A model generated the notes under the pieces. The model ran no database searches, had not been told where the DNA came from, and was given only the letters and a program-made list of their open reading frames with translations. A stretch of DNA of 64,000 nt, taken from assembly GCA_031841125.1 (NCBI GenBank), contig CM063106.1, forward strand, positions 16,306,001-16,370,000, written 5' to 3'. Of the stretch, positions 11,620-21,489 are shown in pieces. The translations under genes were made by a program, and so were the position numbers. Numbering within the stretch: the stretch's first letter is position 1; every line of letters starts with the position of its first letter. This DNA is from Acanthococcus lagerstroemiae (taxonomy: Eukaryota > Arthropoda > Insecta > Hemiptera > Eriococcidae).

Positions 11620-12019
11620 TTAGGAAATTGTAATTCTTCATACGCTAATAACAAAGAAGGAATTTATTTTATTTCGATTCAAATAAAGTTTATAATTTTA
11701 ATAGGCACAACCAAGATTCCTCCTCTTGGGTAGCACCTTGCCGTGGTAAGAAAGCTTGAGCGTTCAAAAAAAAAGAGACTCTATGATGCTATATATTGTT
11801 AAAATCGCGACCAAAAGCGCCTAAAAGAAAGCAAACTCCGACAGATAAACCACATTGAAAGTAATGAAAAACTACAACAGTACCTATCTTTTTCCAGGAA
11901 ATGTAGCTTTTCCAAATATTAATTACTGACGATGGCGTTCCAACAGGTATACAATTTTTCCGGACGTAAAAAGCTCCCAATTTAGATGTCCTGGAAGGGG
12001 CTATTGGAAGGTTTTAAAA
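11620..12019. other. No supported gene
   Basis: Unremarkable AT-rich sequence with short frames on both strands and no recognised repeat. Confidence 0.5.
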
Positions 12020-13578
12020 ACAAAGGCGCAATTAAAATAGGAACTTGGAATGTGAGAAACTTGAATGGAGTTGGAAGATTACAGAAACTTTGACCTAGGA
12101 ATAGTTGGAATAAGTGAAGTAAGGTGGAAAGAGGAGAATGATGCTTGGTCAGAAGACTTCAGAATAATAAATACAATGGAAATAAATGGGCAAGCAGGCG
12201 TCGGAATTGTTATGAATAAACAAATACCTAGATAATAAATTTATATATTATAGAAAGGTTAATCTTGATAAAAATCAATACCAAGCCAGTACTTACAACA
12301 ATAATACAAGGGATGCCTACTAATACTCACGAGGACGAAGAAATGAAGGAGGCATATGAAAAATTAGAAGGACTTAGGAAGCATGTTAGAGGCGAAAAGA
12401 ATCTTATTATTATGGGTGATTGGAATGCTAGAGTTGGTGAAGGAAAAGAAGGTAATACAGTTCGGGATTTAGGATTATGAATAAGAAATGTGAAAGAGGA
12501 AAGCGTTTGATATAGTTTTGTGCGAAGTATAACGTTTATTTATTGGCAATACTCAATTTAAAATCATTATAGAAGAAGGTATACATGGAGGAGTCCAGGT
12601 AACGAAGGTATGGATATCAAATTGATCATATTATCACCAAAGAAGTTGTAGGGATCAAATATTAAACTGTAAAACTTATCCGGGAGAGCCCATATTGACA
12701 ATGATCATAACTTGGTAGATGGTAAGTAATGAAATTTAGGCTTAAATTGAAGAAACTTGGTAGAAAAGAGAAGGTAAAAAGATGGAATTTGAAAAAGTTG
12801 GAAAATATTAATAACTAGAGAGAAATATCAAGAATAGGTACTCGTTTATTGTATTAGAATTAGAGGCTGAAAAAACACAGGAAATTAACAGTGTGGAGGA
12901 AGAGTGGAGTACAATAAAAGAGGGAATATTAAAGTCAGCAGAAGAAAATCTAGATAAAACTAAGAGAGAAGAAAAGGAACCATGGATGAAGGAGGAAATC
13001 CTCAGGAAGATGAATGAACGAAGAAAATATAAGAATGCAAACGACAGGGAAGGTAGATTAGCTTATCAAAGGTTAAGGATTTAAATGAAGAGAGAATGTA
13101 AAAGGGTAAAGGAGAAACGGATGAAAGAGAAAAGTGGTAAGATAGAAGAGTTTAAAGGACAGATAGACTTGGCCTATAGAAAAGTAAAAATGGAGTTTGG
13201 AGAAAAAAAAAAAGGAGAAAATAAGTAATATAACATGCAAATCAGAAGGGAGAGCCTATTAACACAGCTGAAGGAAAAGTGAAAAGGAAGGTAGAGTATT
13301 TAAAAAGACTATATAGTAATAATGGGGATAAAAATATAAGAATGGAGAGAAAGGAAGATGCGAAGGAAGATGTGGAAGAAGATGAGAGGAGTGATTCAGT
13401 TTTAAGAAGTGAATTTGACAAGGTATTGAGAGATTTAAAGAAAGGGAAAGCTCCAGGTTAGCTGAATTATTACAGAACTTAGGAGAATATGTACTAGATA
13501 GATTGTACAAATTAGTATGTTATAATTATGATAAGAGGGAAATGCCAGAAGACTTTGGAAATAGTAGTAGAGTACTTA
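12020..13578 (+). pseudogene. RTE-like LINE relic (endonuclease to start of RT)
   Basis: Ordered plus-strand fragments: endonuclease start IKIGTWNVRNLNG (12030), YEKLEGLRKHVRG and LIIMGDWNARVGEGKEGNT (12360-12460, the conserved GDWNA), an RNPxT-like region FIGNTQFK, YTWRSPGNEG and DHNLV, a linker EEEWSTIKEGILKSAEENLD and EPWMKEEILRKMNERRKYKN (12893-13050), then VLRDLKKGKAPG (13430) and AELLQNLGEYVLDRLYKLVC. Multiple stops and frameshifts interrupt it, and it is cut off at about 13578 before the catalytic RT motifs. Its relation to the relic at 1-760 and to 30680-36440 is likely. Confidence 0.8.
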
Positions 13579-14230
13579 TGTATGTTCTGGCGCAATGAAC
13601 AATTTCTCACTTTTTCATTCAATTTTCACCACTTTCAATAATCCTACAAATTCCTCAAGTTTTCACATTGAGATTCTCCCCATTTTCATAAGAAAAAGTC
13701 GTAATTTTCTCCTAATTTTTGTGAGCCCCATTCTTGTAATTTTCAATTTTTTGTATCAAATTTTTATAAATTTTCACTGTTTTTCTACCTTCTATATACC
13801 TAGATGATGATTTCCATTCTATCATACTTCTTTTTTCATTAGTGCAACCGTTATTTTAACATTTCTGATTTATCCTGAAAAACTGAAGTACTCATGTTAT
13901 GTTCTGGCGCAGTTGAAGATTTCTCATTTTTTAGTCAACATTTCATCATTTTTCAAACCTCTAATAACTCAAATTTCCAGCGCAGTCGCAGATTTTTCAT
14001 TTTTTCTTCGTCTTTTTATCACTTGTAAAGATCTCATAATTTCATTGAAAGTGAAGAAAGAATATGTACCAATTTTTAAGGTAAAATCAATCCATTTTCT
14101 CATAATTTTTCATCAACTCAAGTCACAAATTTTTTAAATTATTGTATCAATTTTTCCTTAATTACTCATTTTTTTTCTAACTTTTACCTAAGTTCCAGAT
14201 TCTTCATTTTTTAGTCTCCCAAGGAGAGAG
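13579..14230. repeat. AT-rich block with degenerate ~320-bp duplication
   Basis: TATGTTCTGGCGCA occurs at about 13577 and 13897, each followed by a T-rich stretch with recurring TTTCTCATTTTTT words; a weaker third start (CCAGCGCAGTCGCAGA) is at 13978. This looks like a decayed tandem duplication leading into the AT-rich gene island. Confidence 0.45.
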
Positions 14231-14270
14231 CTCAATATATTTATAACTTATTAAAACAAAATCTATATAA

Positions 14271-14570
14271 ATGGAAGTCTACAAAAATTCTTTTGTTGAG
14301 AAAGAAGAGTTTGATTTTGAAAATATTATACCATATTTTAAAGATCCAGTAGCAAGATTAAGATCAAAATATGAAGCATTGATGGATCCCTTATCAGATA
14401 AAATTCAACATTTACCTGAAGATAAAAGAATAAAATATACTAAATTCATGGTAAATATTATTACTCATCTAAGTGCTTTGTCAAGAATTATTGAAAAAGA
14501 AATAAAAAATCTAAGTATTTCTCATGATGATTTTGAATCTGATGTTGAGATAAATTATAAAAGAAATTAA
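14271..14570 (+). CDS. Unknown 99-aa protein in AT-rich island
   Basis: A clean 99-codon frame begins with ATG after an AT-rich leader (TATATAA). The product is charged and probably soluble: an acidic N-terminus (EKEEFDFENIIPYF), a helical middle (DPVARLRSKYEALMDPL, KRIKYTKFMVNIITHLSALS) and an acidic end (SHDDFESDVEIN). Codons are almost all A/T-ending, unlike the LINE genes around it. Its stop lies only 4 bases from the stop of the convergent frame 14575-14811. I do not recognise the family. The compact tail-to-tail arrangement and base use suggest an integrated DNA-virus or virus-like segment, but this is inference. Confidence 0.45.
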   Translation: MEVYKNSFVEKEEFDFENIIPYFKDPVARLRSKYEALMDPLSDKIQHLPEDKRIKYTKFMVNIITHLSALSRIIEKEIKNLSISHDDFESDVEINYKRN

Positions 14571-14574
14571 AAAA

Positions 14575-14811
14575 TTATTTTTTATTTTCAGCATCCTCTT
14601 CTGAGTCAAGATCTGATTTTAAATCATTATCCACTCTTATTGGTGATTTATCATATTTATCAACATCTATCTCTTTCTTTTGTCTATCTTTTTCTCTTAT
14701 TCTCTCTCTTGCTCTGTCCTTACATTTTTGATAATATTCTTCATATTATTCTTTTTCATAATTAGGTTCATAATATTGATCAATTTCAATATCATTAATA
14801 TGGTTCTCCAT
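14575..14811 (-). pseudogene. Unknown 78-codon frame with one stop, AT-rich island
   Basis: On the minus strand an ATG at 14811 opens an acidic N-terminus (ENHINDIEIDQYYEPNYEKE), then a single TAA (14746-14748), a basic helical stretch (KDRARERIREKDRQKKEI) and an acidic end (DNDLKSDLDSEEDAENKK). The protein-like alternation of basic and acidic blocks and the identical A/T codon bias argue that it was once coding. It is convergent with the frame 14271-14570. Confidence 0.4.
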
Positions 14812-14953
14812 TTTTTTTTGGAAATTTAATTACTATTTATATTTAAAAAATATTAATAAATATTTCTAAAAAATTCATGAAAATGTAGGCTAATATTATC
14901 TTGTTACTTGTTGGATGATAAAATAGACTAGACTATGTTCATAATTTCAAAAG

Positions 14954-15150
14954 TTACTTATTTTCTATTTTCTTGTTAGATTTATCTTCTAAGTTATTAA
15001 CATTTTCTGATTCATTCATTGATTCATATCCAAGATCAGGATCAGGTTGAGGATCATAAAATTGTATATCATCAAAAAATGGTCTGCCAAAAAAATTTCT
15101 ATATTTTTAATTACTCTTGTAAATTTTCTGTATTCTTCAGGATTATGCCT
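14954..15150 (-). pseudogene. C-terminal remnant of a third AT-rich island gene
   Basis: On the minus strand a frame ends at TAA 14954. It reads FFGRPFFDDIQFYDP, PDPDLGYESMNESENVNN and an Asn/Lys/Glu tail. Just upstream, in another frame across a poly-T tract, lies NPEEYRKFTRVIKNI, so a frameshift is likely. Similarity to the island is lost at about 15155. Family unknown. With the two frames to the left it forms a compact three-gene block. Confidence 0.35.
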
Positions 15151-15155
15151 TTATC

Positions 15156-15825
15156 AACTCTCCGTATAATTTTTTGTTTTGGAATCTACCAATCGACGGC
15201 AAAACACTTTTTGTTCGCTATTGTCTTTCCGCATAGACTTATTCATATGTCTTTCGGCATGGCATTCATCAGTCTGATTACCATGCTAAAATACAAAATC
15301 CCCTCACTGTCGTCTCAATCTTATGAATATGTTATACAGAGCGCCTCTTAATGATTCGCATAAAAAAAAAAATTCAATTATCCCCTACTTTCTCCATGAA
15401 AAATCATACTTGAAATATCAACATTTTTGAAAAATGACCCAGCTAAGCTTTTCATCGAACTACAAATTAGCATCTGATTCTATTCAAAATAGAGATGCTA
15501 TACACAGGCGCTAATAGAAAGCTGCTTGATGCTTAGCTCTTCTTCAATCCACCGAAAGTCCCTTTCCCCCTTGGAACAAATTTTGAAAATTTTCAATTCA
15601 AATTGTAGGGTTTCAGTTTATCGTAAATTTGAGACCAACCTAACCATTTGAAGCGTTTTTACCAGTACTTTCATCCTATGTGCTTCAATTTTACTTTCAG
15701 TCACTCAAAACTGAGAAAATTGAAGTCAAATTTTTTTGTTCCAAGGTACAACAGTCTCCCCGCTTTTTTTCTATTTTGGCCATTCCGATTAATTGACGTT
15801 CCGGATGATTGATTTCTGGCTTTAA
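15156..15825. other. No supported gene
   Basis: Mixed unique sequence. GCGCTCTGTATA-like words near 15330 and 15500 lie in opposite orientations, but I could not fix element borders. Confidence 0.4.
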
Positions 15826-16016
15826 AAATACTTTTCACTTGTTGGATTTTCTAAAATTTTGATCCATCTACTCAAATTTTTCCACTCTGGTGGAGGCTTC
15901 TGTGCCCCCTTTATTTTCGTCCCCGATTGAAATGGAAAATTTCCCCAAATGCCGAGTGAAAAATTCCAACGGGGAGGGGTAGTTGCCTCCATCCTATCCT
16001 TATCGGTACGCCCCTG
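15826..16016. mobile_element. Rearranged B-family hAT MITE fragments
   Basis: CTTGTTGGATTTTCTAAAAT, CATCTACT and TTTTCGTCCCC match the inner part and end of the B copies at 17813 and 20064. A second piece runs to TATCGGTACGCCCCTG (ending 16016), the other B end. The pieces are joined abnormally, so this is a chimera of two B copies. Confidence 0.55.
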
Positions 16017-16019
16017 CTT

Positions 16020-17508
16020 CTTTTGATCGTTTCTCATAATTTCGATGAAATTTGACGCAGATTTTTAGAAACTTCAATTTTAAACCTGTTAGCATGAAAC
16101 TCGATGCAGAAATACGATATATATTTCTTTCATACTGCTACTAGCCAATTATTTCTGCCGCCATCGCCAACAACGCGACGAAATCTCCAACAGAGTGAAG
16201 AAAACGTGAACGGAGTTGAACAGTTGAAGTCAAATTTTGAGAAATTTTCGATAAGAATTCTTAACATTATTTCGACAATTATCAGCCCCCTATAAGCCCC
16301 TCCCGCCTTCTCCCACTCTAAATTGGTTACTTTCCTTCATTGTGCTAATTGAAAATAATTAAAAGGAAAGCACTTTGCCCCCGCCATTAACAAATCAGCA
16401 AGGTCGATGGCCCACGTCGAACAGTTTGTTTCAAATTGAAGTTGAATTTGCGGCATTAAAAGCACGAAGATCTGGCCTGTGCCCGTACGCGGTACACACC
16501 TTTTTTTATCCGTCCGTTTGATGCGGCTATTATTAAAAGCCCAATTCACGAATTAAGGGATGCAAGGGATGGGGTGTGGGATTTGAATGTGAAGTGAAGG
16601 GGAGGAGTGGCGCGGGTAGCCGGCGTATATTTATATACGTCGCTGCTTAAAAGAAAAAGAACGGCGTTCGTTATGACAATTACAAAGTGTGTGTGCTTGA
16701 CAATAGGACGCTACAGATTTATGACGTCACTTTAACCCCCGACACGGTTGTAACGATGTTTCTGATTACTACATAAAATATATATTTATTTTTTTTCTTT
16801 TTGTGTTGAAAAAAATACATTCGTACCAAGTCGCTTTTGTATACGTAATACGCGAATCGCGGTGTAGCGGCGGCATTCAACTGTTGTTGACATAATGTCG
16901 CGCTTTTCTCCCCTCCTTTTTTCTTTGACGAATTTCGACAGTGTTGACTAAATTGTGAGATAATGGATGGCGTGGCCGAGTTCACCTCGATGGCACTTGG
17001 GCGACGATAATTGGCCTGGACCGAATAGAAATGAGCTTCTTTTATGCCACGTATTGGTAAGGTGCTTCTTCTCGTGACTTTGACAAACAAATTTCGGAAG
17101 CTTCTCAAAATGCTCACGGGCTGGAGCGCGGCGGGGGCTAGTGAAGGGTTGGCAAGTATCATACTGAAAATTGTTTCACTCGTATAATTCTTCGGGTATT
17201 TGGTGAGGCTTTCAGAGAATTTGGGGGCTAAGCCTTCTCCCTATCATCGCCTATGCTTATGAAGAAAAACGTACAAGCACTTGTTGGGCATCTTTCAATC
17301 TATAAAGCAGAGAAACATTCTCAGTAGATAGCAGACATTCCGTATCATTCCCAAGAGACGTAACCACAGCTAGGACGCTAGAATTATGCTATACCACAAA
17401 AAGAAATCAAGGGAACCAAATTTCTAAATCACTGAACAATTTCAACCCAACCCTTAGATACGGTTTTTGTGTCATATCAATTGAAATTGAATGCTGAAAA
17501 AGCAAAAA
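16020..17508. other. Unique sequence, partly CpG-rich, no gene
   Basis: Frames up to 147 codons (minus, 16719-17162) have no motif. A TATATTTATATA stretch at about 16627 sits in GC-richer DNA and could be a promoter, but no transcript unit follows. Nothing else is supported. Confidence 0.4.
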
Positions 17509-17812
17509 TACCGTCAACTGAGGTAATATGGACATTGGTGGTAATATCGGCTACTCATGACTTGTTGTAGGAGCGCTAGTATCGTTATCAGTAAAGTCAA
17601 CTGATGTAATATGGACGCTGTTGAGCAAAACAGCACCAAAAGACAAAATCTGTTTTTTGAGAACATGTGATTCGAAGTTCAAGAGCCATATAGAAACTAT
17701 ATGCCATAGCGTTTACTGATAAGCTCTTTTAAATGTGGGTACACATTTTTGTATCGGAGGCCCAATTTTGAAAAATTTTACTTTTTACACTCTTTGCAAT
17801 GATACTAATAAC

Positions 17813-18024
17813 CAAGGACGTAGCGAAGAATTTTTTCTAGAGGAGGAAAAATTGTCAAATTCCCAACTGATTCTAGTCAAAATTCCCAAGTATCAAAATT
17901 CGTTTGTATTGGCTGAAAAAGAAAAACTTTTTGACTTGTTAGATTTTCCCTACTTTTGAGCCATCTACTAAAATTTCCCAACTCCGATGGAGGCTTGGGG
18001 TGTCCCTCCTTTTTTTCGTCCCTG
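17813..18024. repeat. B-family hAT MITE copy, left arm of the composite
   Basis: 212 bp from CAAGGACGTAGCG to TTTTCGTCCCTG. It shares TTGTCAAATTCCCAACTGA, AAGTATCAAAATTCGTTTGT and CATCTACTAAAATTTCCCAA with the copy at 20064-20291. Confidence 0.8.
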
Positions 18025-20063
18025 CCCGGTCTACCCTGAATATAATTACATTTTTGGTTGTATCTCGGGAACGGAGGGTCAGCGTCAGATTTGGACCACG
18101 AATTTGAACTCAGGGGGAAAAACCGAGTGGGAATAGGTGGTTATCTCAACTTTTAAATTTTCGAAAATTTTGAAAATTTCTTCACACACATCAGGCATTT
18201 TTTTCGACGATAAATTTTTCGGAGCGGTTTCGGGCCGGGCACTGGCGAAAATTATTGAGATTTTCGAGACGAATTCAAATCCGTCGTCAAAACTGATCAA
18301 CAGTCCCAGTCCAACCACCCCCTCTCCTCCCTGAGTATACCTACATTTTCGGTTGTATCACGGGAACGGTGGGTCAGCGTCAGATTTGGATAACGAATTT
18401 GAACTCAGGGAGAAAAAGTGTGTAGGAATAAGTGGATACCTAAACTTTTTTTATTTTCGAACATTTTGAAAATTTCTCTATTCTACACATCAGGCATTTT
18501 CTTCACGTACAGGAGCGCAACCAGAACTTTGTTGGTGGGGGTTAGAATTCAGAGTAAAAAACTTGGGCAGGGGTGAAAACTCGATTTGGTACCTACCTGA
18601 TTTTGTACTTTCCTATTTTCATGAATTGATTTTGAAGAAATTTTGAATTTTTTGAGGGGCTATAGCCCCTTAGCTCCATCCTTGGTGGCGCCCTTGTTCA
18701 GATAAAAAATATTTTCGAGGTGTTTCCGGGGCGGAACCTACTAAAAATTATTCAAACTTGCGAGATTAATTCAAATCCGTCGTCAGAATTAATCCGCACT
18801 TAATTTTTGAGCCAGTCCAGCTCCCCCCTCCCCACCGTGTAACTACATTTTTTGATGTATCACGGGAACAGAGGATCGGCGCTAGATTTAGATAACAAAT
18901 TTGAACTCAGGGAGAAAAACTAAGTAGGTAAAGGTGGTTATCTCAACTTTTTTGATTTTCAAAAATTTTGAAATTTTCACCATATTCCTACATCACGCAC
19001 ATTTTTGAACGGAAAATTATTCGGAGCGGTTCTGGGCCGGAACCTGGAGAAAATTATTCAAATTTTCGAGGCGAATTCAAATTCGTCGTCAAAAGTATTC
19101 TACACGCAATTTTTGATTCAGTCTACTCCCCTCCCCGCCTGTCCAACCTGAGTACAACTACATTTTTGGTTATATCTCGGGAATGGAGGACCAGTCCCAG
19201 ATTTGGACAGCGAATTTGAACTCAGGGAGAAAACTTAAGCGTAGATAGGTGGTTACCTCAACTTTTTTGATTTTCTTGAATTTTGGAATTTTCATCACAT
19301 CAGGCACTTTTTTTGACGAAATATTTTTCGAAGTGGTTCCGGGGAGGAACCTACGAAAAATATTAAACTTTTTGGGACGAATTCAAATTCGTCGTTAAAT
19401 TTATCCACACTCAATTTTTGTTCCACCCCCCCCCCCCACACACACATTATAACTACATTTTTAGTTGTATCTCGGGAACGGAGGGCCAGCGCCAGATTTG
19501 GACAATGAATTTGAGCTAGGAGAGAAGAACTGAGTAGAAACAGATGATTACCTCAAGTTTTTTGACTTTCGAAAATTTTGAAAAATTTTCCAGACTATAA
19601 ATATCAGGCATATTTTTCTGTGAAAAATTTTTCGGAATGGTTCCAGACCGGGACTTGGTGACAATTATTCAATTTTTTGTGACGAATTCTAGTCTGTCGT
19701 CAACACTGATCTGCACTCAACTTTTGACCCAGTGTAGCCTCCTTCCCCCGCCCCCACATATCATCCTACATTTTTGTTTGCATTTCGGGAATTGAGGGCC
19801 AGCGCCAGATTTGGACAACGAATTTGAACTCAAGTAGTAAAATTTTGAGTAAGAATAGGCGGTTGGTTACCTCAACCTTTTCGATTGTCAAATAATTTGA
19901 AAATTTCTCCACTGTACACCAGGCATTTTGTTCGTTGCCAAAATTTTCGGAGTGGTTCCGGGTCGAGACCTGGTGAAAATTATTCATATTTTCGAGATGA
20001 ATTCAAGCCCGTCGCCAAAATTGATCCGCACACAATTTTTGATCCAGTCTACCCACCCTCTCC
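18025..20063 (+). repeat. Six-copy satellite, period about 305 bp
   Basis: The anchor word (GGTTGTATCTCGGGAA and variants) occurs near 18056, 18351, 18854, 19168, 19463 and 19776. Spacings are 295, 503, 314, 295 and 313; the 503 interval contains the 187-bp D MITE plus its TSD and corrects to about 308. Each monomer has, in order: TCGGGAACGGAGGGTCAGCG, a GAACTCAGGGAGAAAAA-like box, TTTTCGAAAATTTTGAAAAT, CATCAGGCA, TTTTTCGGAGCGGTTCCGGG, AATTCAAATCCGTCGTC and a C-rich end. Monomers differ by point changes and small indels, so the array is old. Confidence 0.85.
18510..18696. mobile_element. D-family hAT MITE, 187 bp, in a satellite monomer
   Basis: Starts CAGGAGCGCAACCAG and ends GGTGGCGCCCTTG (reverse complement CAAGGGCGCCACC). 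The 8-bp flanks TTCACGTA and TTCAGATA are decayed TSDs. A related copy lies at 43554-43733. It splits the second satellite monomer, so it is younger than the array. Confidence 0.75.
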
Positions 20064-20291
20064 CAGGAACGTAGCGAAGAGTTTTTTTCTGAAGAGGCAA
20101 AAGTTGTTAAATTCCCAACTGACTCAAGTCAAAATTCCTGAGTATCAAAATTTGTTTGTATTGGCTAAAAAAAAAAAAAACTTGTAACTTGTTGGATTTT
20201 TCCAACTTTTAATCCATCTACTAAAGTTTCCCAAACCCGGCGGAGGTTTGGAGGCAAGCTGCCTCTCCGTGCCCCCTTATTTCCGCCCCTG
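20064..20291. repeat. B-family hAT MITE copy, right arm of the composite
   Basis: CAGGAACGTAGCGAAGAG to TTCCGCCCCTG, in the same orientation as the copy at 17813-18024. It contains an A14 run at 20168-20180 and the shared B interior. Confidence 0.8.
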
Positions 20292-20484
20292 CTAATAACT
20301 CATTTTGTCAACAATTGGTCACTTGGTTCTGTTTTGCTTAACAGCTAGCAGCGGCCATTTCAGGAACCGATGTTAATATCGGCTATACTCATGACTTGTT
20401 GTAGGAACGCTAGTACTATCAGTAAACGGGTCATGAGTGGCCGGTATTACCACCGGTGTCCTATAATTACCCCAGTAGGCAGTA

Positions 20485-21205
20485 ACCATACCAATTTTAT
20501 TCAACAGTATTCCGGAGTGTGCTAGGTATCAACAGTGTATGAAACACCTCCCTTCGACTTCTTCAGGACCTTTCCCGCCAGTGAGACTCCAAAATGGAAG
20601 AAGAAAAATAGAAGAATAAAGTTTGAAATGGAAGTAGATTAATGGATTTCCAGATCACTGATTTCAATTTTGAGCATGTTTTCGGTTCGTCTCCTAGGAG
20701 TAGCTGCTACCAAAACATGAAAAGAATACTTGTTATTTCGAGATAGGATCCAATTCATGAGTTTTTTGAGGTCGCTAAATTCAGTTATGTGAGTTATATT
20801 CGGATTTAAACTATTCCATTCCCTCCATCATTTCACTTAGAAAGCCCATAGTGGTATCATAACTTACTAGTTTTATTACTGCAGATTAGTACCCATCATA
20901 TCATTTTCGGGGCGGTGGATGTGGGAATAATCCCCTCTCCTCCCACCACAATGGCCATCCAAAATACGATTTCTCACAGATATTTTCCTTAGAAGTGAGC
21001 ATAGACAATTGAGCACTAGTCCAATATCCTGGCAGGTCATGAACTCAGTGTGAGCTGCTAGTAATGTTGCCCAGCACTACAGTGGTAGTGGCATACTCAG
21101 AACCTGTGATAATTAACAACCAGTACACCACAGACTTGAGTCAAAATCTTTGCATACCACTGTATGTACTGCTCTGGGGTTACCATCAACATGATAAGCC
21201 AGGAT
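20485..21205. other. Mostly unique sequence, no gene
   Basis: No repeat border is evident. The part right of about 20990 may belong to the pseudogene at 21213-21485: MVTPEQYIQWYAKILTQV is open in another minus frame. Confidence 0.35.
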
Positions 21206-21212
21206 GTCTCAG

Positions 21213-21485
21213 TTACTTACAGTTCAGAACTGGTCCATAATTTCTAGGCAGTGATGCTCCTTTCCTGAGTATTAGAACAGCGTCAGCATGTCCAGGCGGT
21301 GTTATAACTGTACTAAAAGCCGGTGCCACACCAGCCTTATCATCCTAATCAGTAATCCAGTATATTGATGGCTACGGTGTTAGTGCATAAATGTTGGACA
21401 TTACTGGCGTAGCACTGGGCCAGTTGTCAGAAAATTTCTCGTTTGGTACTTGACTTGAATCCCTATAGTTCTGTATATTCGCTTT
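21213..21485 (-). pseudogene. Protein-like remnant, family unknown
   Basis: One minus frame reads SSQVPNEKFSDNWPSATPVM, a stop, PSIYWITD, a stop, then AGVAPAFSTVITPPGHADAV and LILRKGASLPRNYGPVLN, ending next to a donor-like CTGTAAGT. Protein-like composition across two nonsense codons suggests decayed coding sequence. Further fragments in other frames continue to about 20990. I cannot name the protein. Confidence 0.25.
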
Positions 21486-21489
21486 CTAC

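Larger units (their letters stand above)
17813..20291. mobile_element. Composite hAT-like unit enclosing a satellite array
   Basis: The outermost ends are a B-type start CAAGGACGTAGCG (17813) and a B-type end CCGCCCCTG (20291). A perfect 8-bp TSD, CTAATAAC, lies at 17805-17812 and 20292-20299. The inner borders of the two B copies (18024/18025 and 20063/20064) have no TSD. The simplest reading is that the whole block B-satellite-B is one insertion of 2479 bp. Confidence 0.75.
17511..20482. mobile_element. TA-flanked TIR element, 2.97 kb, non-autonomous
   Basis: The left end CCGTCAACTGAGGTAATATG and the reverse complement of the right end CTGCCTACTGGGGTAATTAT match as TIRs, and the arms go on (GGACAYYGGTGGTAATA, then ACTCATGAC) for some 55 bases. 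TA lies at both outer borders (17509-17510 and 20483-20484), as for Tc1/mariner-like elements. Subterminal words TACTCATGACTTGTTGTAGG occur on both sides. No transposase is visible. The interior is filled by the composite hAT/satellite unit 17813-20291. Confidence 0.75.

Noticed and set aside
17813..20291. CRISPR-like array
   Set aside because: Repeats are ~305 bp, degenerate, head to tail without unique spacers, and the context is eukaryotic.
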